Below are positions 59,229-60,479 of a stretch of DNA of 60,479 nt, piece after piece; the first letter of the stretch is position 1, and each line of letters starts with the position of its first letter. The stretch comes from Bradyrhizobium hereditatis (GTDB taxonomy: Bacteria > Pseudomonadota > Alphaproteobacteria > Rhizobiales > Xanthobacteraceae): positions 1-60,479 of the forward strand of contig NZ_JAGKJK010000026.1 in the NCBI RefSeq assembly GCF_020329435.1, given 5' to 3'. The position numbers were made by a program, and so were the translations under genes. The notes beneath the pieces are model-generated. The model saw nothing but the letters and a program-made list of their open reading frames with translations, did no database searches and was not told where the DNA came from.

Positions 59229-59253
59229 GCCCCCGCTTCGCCGGGGGCTTTTT
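59229..59253 (+). terminator. Factor-independent terminator after the 201-aa gene
   Basis: GCCCCCG / CGGGGGC form a 7-bp stem with a six-base loop containing TTCG, followed by TTTTT. It lies 62 bases after the stop of the gene at 58561-59166. Confidence 0.92.
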
Positions 59254-59496
59254 CATGCGTAGACCCGCTTTGAGCACCGGAATTGCCTGGTACAAAATGT
59301 TACCGGCCGGCTACAAGGCGATCGAAATGGCACCGTATCCTTACGAGGTAGAGGCTCTTAGCACGACTGTTGCATTGCATTGTGAAGTCGCTCGCGTGTC
59401 CAATCAGTCCAGGCGGATCTGATTCGACCATCGGAAGCTGCGGCGCTCCGATTTCTGAGGATTTGTCAGCGCCGCTTGTGAAGGAGAAAAGCAGAC
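59254..59496. other. Short non-coding interval in accessory region
   Basis: About 240 bp, AT-richer than the core. AGGAG at 59481-59486 precedes the next reading frame. No other feature is supported. Confidence 0.4.
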
Positions 59497-59766
59497 TTGT
59501 CGTTATCAATTATAGAGCAGGACGGCCCCGCCGCGCCAACGACGGGGCCGACCAAGTTAAAACCGCCACCCTCGCAAAAAGGAAACGATTCCGTGAAAAC
59601 TTTACCCCGCTCCCCCCAGCCGTCAACGGGAGACCTCAAGAAAATGGCTGGAAAGAACGCGCCACCGGAAAGGTACGGTGTCGCCTGGACGAAGGTTGAA
59701 ATCACAGCCAAGAGTTGGTTTGTCCGCTTGGGCCTCAAAATCAAAACCTTTCGGCGGCTCGAATGA
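59497..59766 (+). CDS. Hypothetical small protein, 89 aa
   Basis: TTG start at 59497 with AGGAG ten bases upstream. The product is basic and Pro/Lys-rich (DGPAAPTTGPTKLKPPPSQK, KKMAGKNAPPERYGVAW) and ends SWFVRLGLKIKTFRRLE. No family recognised. An alternative ATG start lies at 59644, inside the frame. Real coding status is moderately likely. Confidence 0.5.
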   Translation: MSLSIIEQDGPAAPTTGPTKLKPPPSQKGNDSVKTLPRSPQPSTGDLKKMAGKNAPPERYGVAWTKVEITAKSWFVRLGLKIKTFRRLE

Positions 59767-59842
59767 GCCGCCCTCTGTGCGAACGCCATTCTTTGATCGA
59801 CCGACCGTTATTAAATCGCAAACCAGAAAGACAGTACCTTCT

Positions 59843-60061
59843 ATGCTTGAGCCTTGGTTTCACCCGAGCTACGAAACCCTCAAAAACATCAACGGAATTG
59901 TGTATCCTTGGGCCGTGCTCGCAACCATGGCAGTAGTCAGCCTCCGCCGTCGGCTCACGAAGGCCGAGGCGCGGATAAAGGAACTCGAAACCCAACAGGC
60001 GGCGACCGAATTTGATCGTCGTGCTGTGGGTCCGGACAGGTCGAGCCCTTGGGCCCGCTGA
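59843..60061 (+). CDS. Hypothetical small membrane/coiled-coil protein, 72 aa
   Basis: From ATG 59843 the product has one membrane segment (NINGIVYPWAVLATMAVVSL) followed by a basic, coiled-coil-like stretch (RRRLTKAEARIKELETQQAA). Similar one-segment plus coiled-coil proteins occur in phage and plasmid regions. The ribosome-binding site is weak. No family is recognised. Confidence 0.45.
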   Translation: MLEPWFHPSYETLKNINGIVYPWAVLATMAVVSLRRRLTKAEARIKELETQQAATEFDRRAVGPDRSSPWAR

Positions 60062-60159
60062 GAGGCTTCGCCGGATTCGGGTGGTTTTGGCCCAGCCGGT
60101 CCGGTTTGACGTACATTAGCCGAAGGTCCGATTTTGACTGCAAACCGGAATCTGCTCAG

Positions 60160-60479
60160 GCACTGGCTCAGGTCAGCAAAGGGCCCAGGCTGTGTGATAA
60201 CCCTTTTGTCGAGTGGCAGGTCGAGAGGTCTGGGACCGGATCTGGAGTTGGCTCCAGTGCAAAATCCTTTACGTCTGCATCGCTTCCAGCAGTGTTCGGC
60301 AGCCCAGAATGGCTATTACACGTTTTAGATTGTAGGCGAGCACATTGAGCGCCATCTCGGTCGCAACCTTGTGCTGTCTTCGCATCAGGAAGTGCGTCGC
60401 CCCCATCCAGGCCTTTATGGTCCCGAACGGATGCTCCGCCGTTTGACGGCGTAAGGTCATCTTGTTGGGCTCTTGGTCG
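60160..60479 (-). mobile_element. IS1182-like insertion sequence, 3' end (truncated by window edge)
   Basis: The right edge holds the last part of a transposase gene on the minus strand plus its downstream sequence. The stop TAA is at 60269-60271. The likely IS terminus lies in 60160-60210, where GGCTGTGTGATAACCC resembles the ends of this IS group, but the exact base cannot be set from one end. Confidence 0.6.
60269..60479 (-). CDS. IS1182-family transposase, C-terminal fragment
   Basis: The last 69 residues of a DDE transposase, read from the window edge: DQEPNKMTLRRQTAEHPFG, IKAWMGATHFLMRRQHKVAT and EMALNVLAYNLKRVIAILG. This is the conserved C-terminus of IS1182-type transposases, including the Glu-containing RQTAEHPFGTIK segment near the last catalytic residue. 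The first part is outside the window, so intactness is unknown. Confidence 0.85.
   Translation of the reverse strand, partial: DQEPNKMTLRRQTAEHPFGTIKAWMGATHFLMRRQHKVATEMALNVLAYNLKRVIAILGCRTLLEAMQT

Noticed and set aside
1..60479. CRISPR array or phage defence system
   Set aside because: No regularly spaced direct repeats with unique spacers and no Cas, restriction or toxin-antitoxin genes were seen.
1..60479. tRNA or rRNA genes
   Set aside because: No T-loop/anticodon arm pattern or rRNA-like sequence was noticed by eye on either strand. A covariance-model search would settle this.

Overview
The window is high-GC chromosomal DNA of an alphaproteobacterium, most likely Bradyrhizobium or a close relative in the Nitrobacteraceae. 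This rests on the mix of protein families (GlcDEF glycolate oxidase, tripartite tricarboxylate transport, TorF-type porin, lysine-rich histone-like protein, 41-residue L36, several DszA/NtaA-type flavin monooxygenases) and on many short palindromic intergenic repeats of the rhizobial kind. Genus is inferred from recalled families; no search was run. No tRNA, rRNA or CRISPR array was seen.

Layout. 1-290 is the 5' end of an IS481-like element running off the left edge. 300-3300 holds repeat clusters and three envelope or secreted proteins. 3.7-16.5 kb is centred on two-carbon and lactate oxidation: a lactate/glycolate permease, an SbmA/BacA-like exporter fused to an ATPase, an HPP protein, a porin, a histone-like protein, glcD-glcE-glcF, a cytochrome c and an alpha/beta hydrolase. 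17-30 kb is mixed housekeeping: a TPR protein, L36, two MaoC dehydratases with a divergent amidohydrolase, a HAD hydrolase, a YbaK deacylase, a LysR/SDR/pirin/WrbA locus, a galE broken by one amber codon, and small proteins.

30.2-34.3 kb is one large cyclic-di-GMP protein with five tandem GAF domains followed by GGDEF and EAL. 34.7-38.8 kb carries a frameshifted Ldh_2 dehydrogenase, a flavin monooxygenase and an exported amidase. 38.8-46.5 kb is the most coherent system in the window. A LysR regulator, a gltIJKL-type amino-acid ABC transporter, a D-amino-acid transaminase and a LuxR-type regulator lie on one strand, with a D-amino-acid dehydrogenase divergent from them. The shared intergenic region carries two 15-bp palindromes of identical half-sites. 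I read it as a regulated D-amino-acid (probably acidic D-amino acid) uptake and oxidation locus.

46.7-49.9 kb is a complete tctCBA transporter. 50-57.2 kb holds an alpha/beta hydrolase fused to a class III cyclase, an M20 peptidase, a second flavin monooxygenase, and an enolase-superfamily enzyme 12 bp from a benzoylformate-decarboxylase-like enzyme. From 57.3 kb to the end the sequence changes character: small hypothetical membrane or secreted proteins, gene debris and the 3' part of an IS1182-like transposase, which is typical of an accessory junction.
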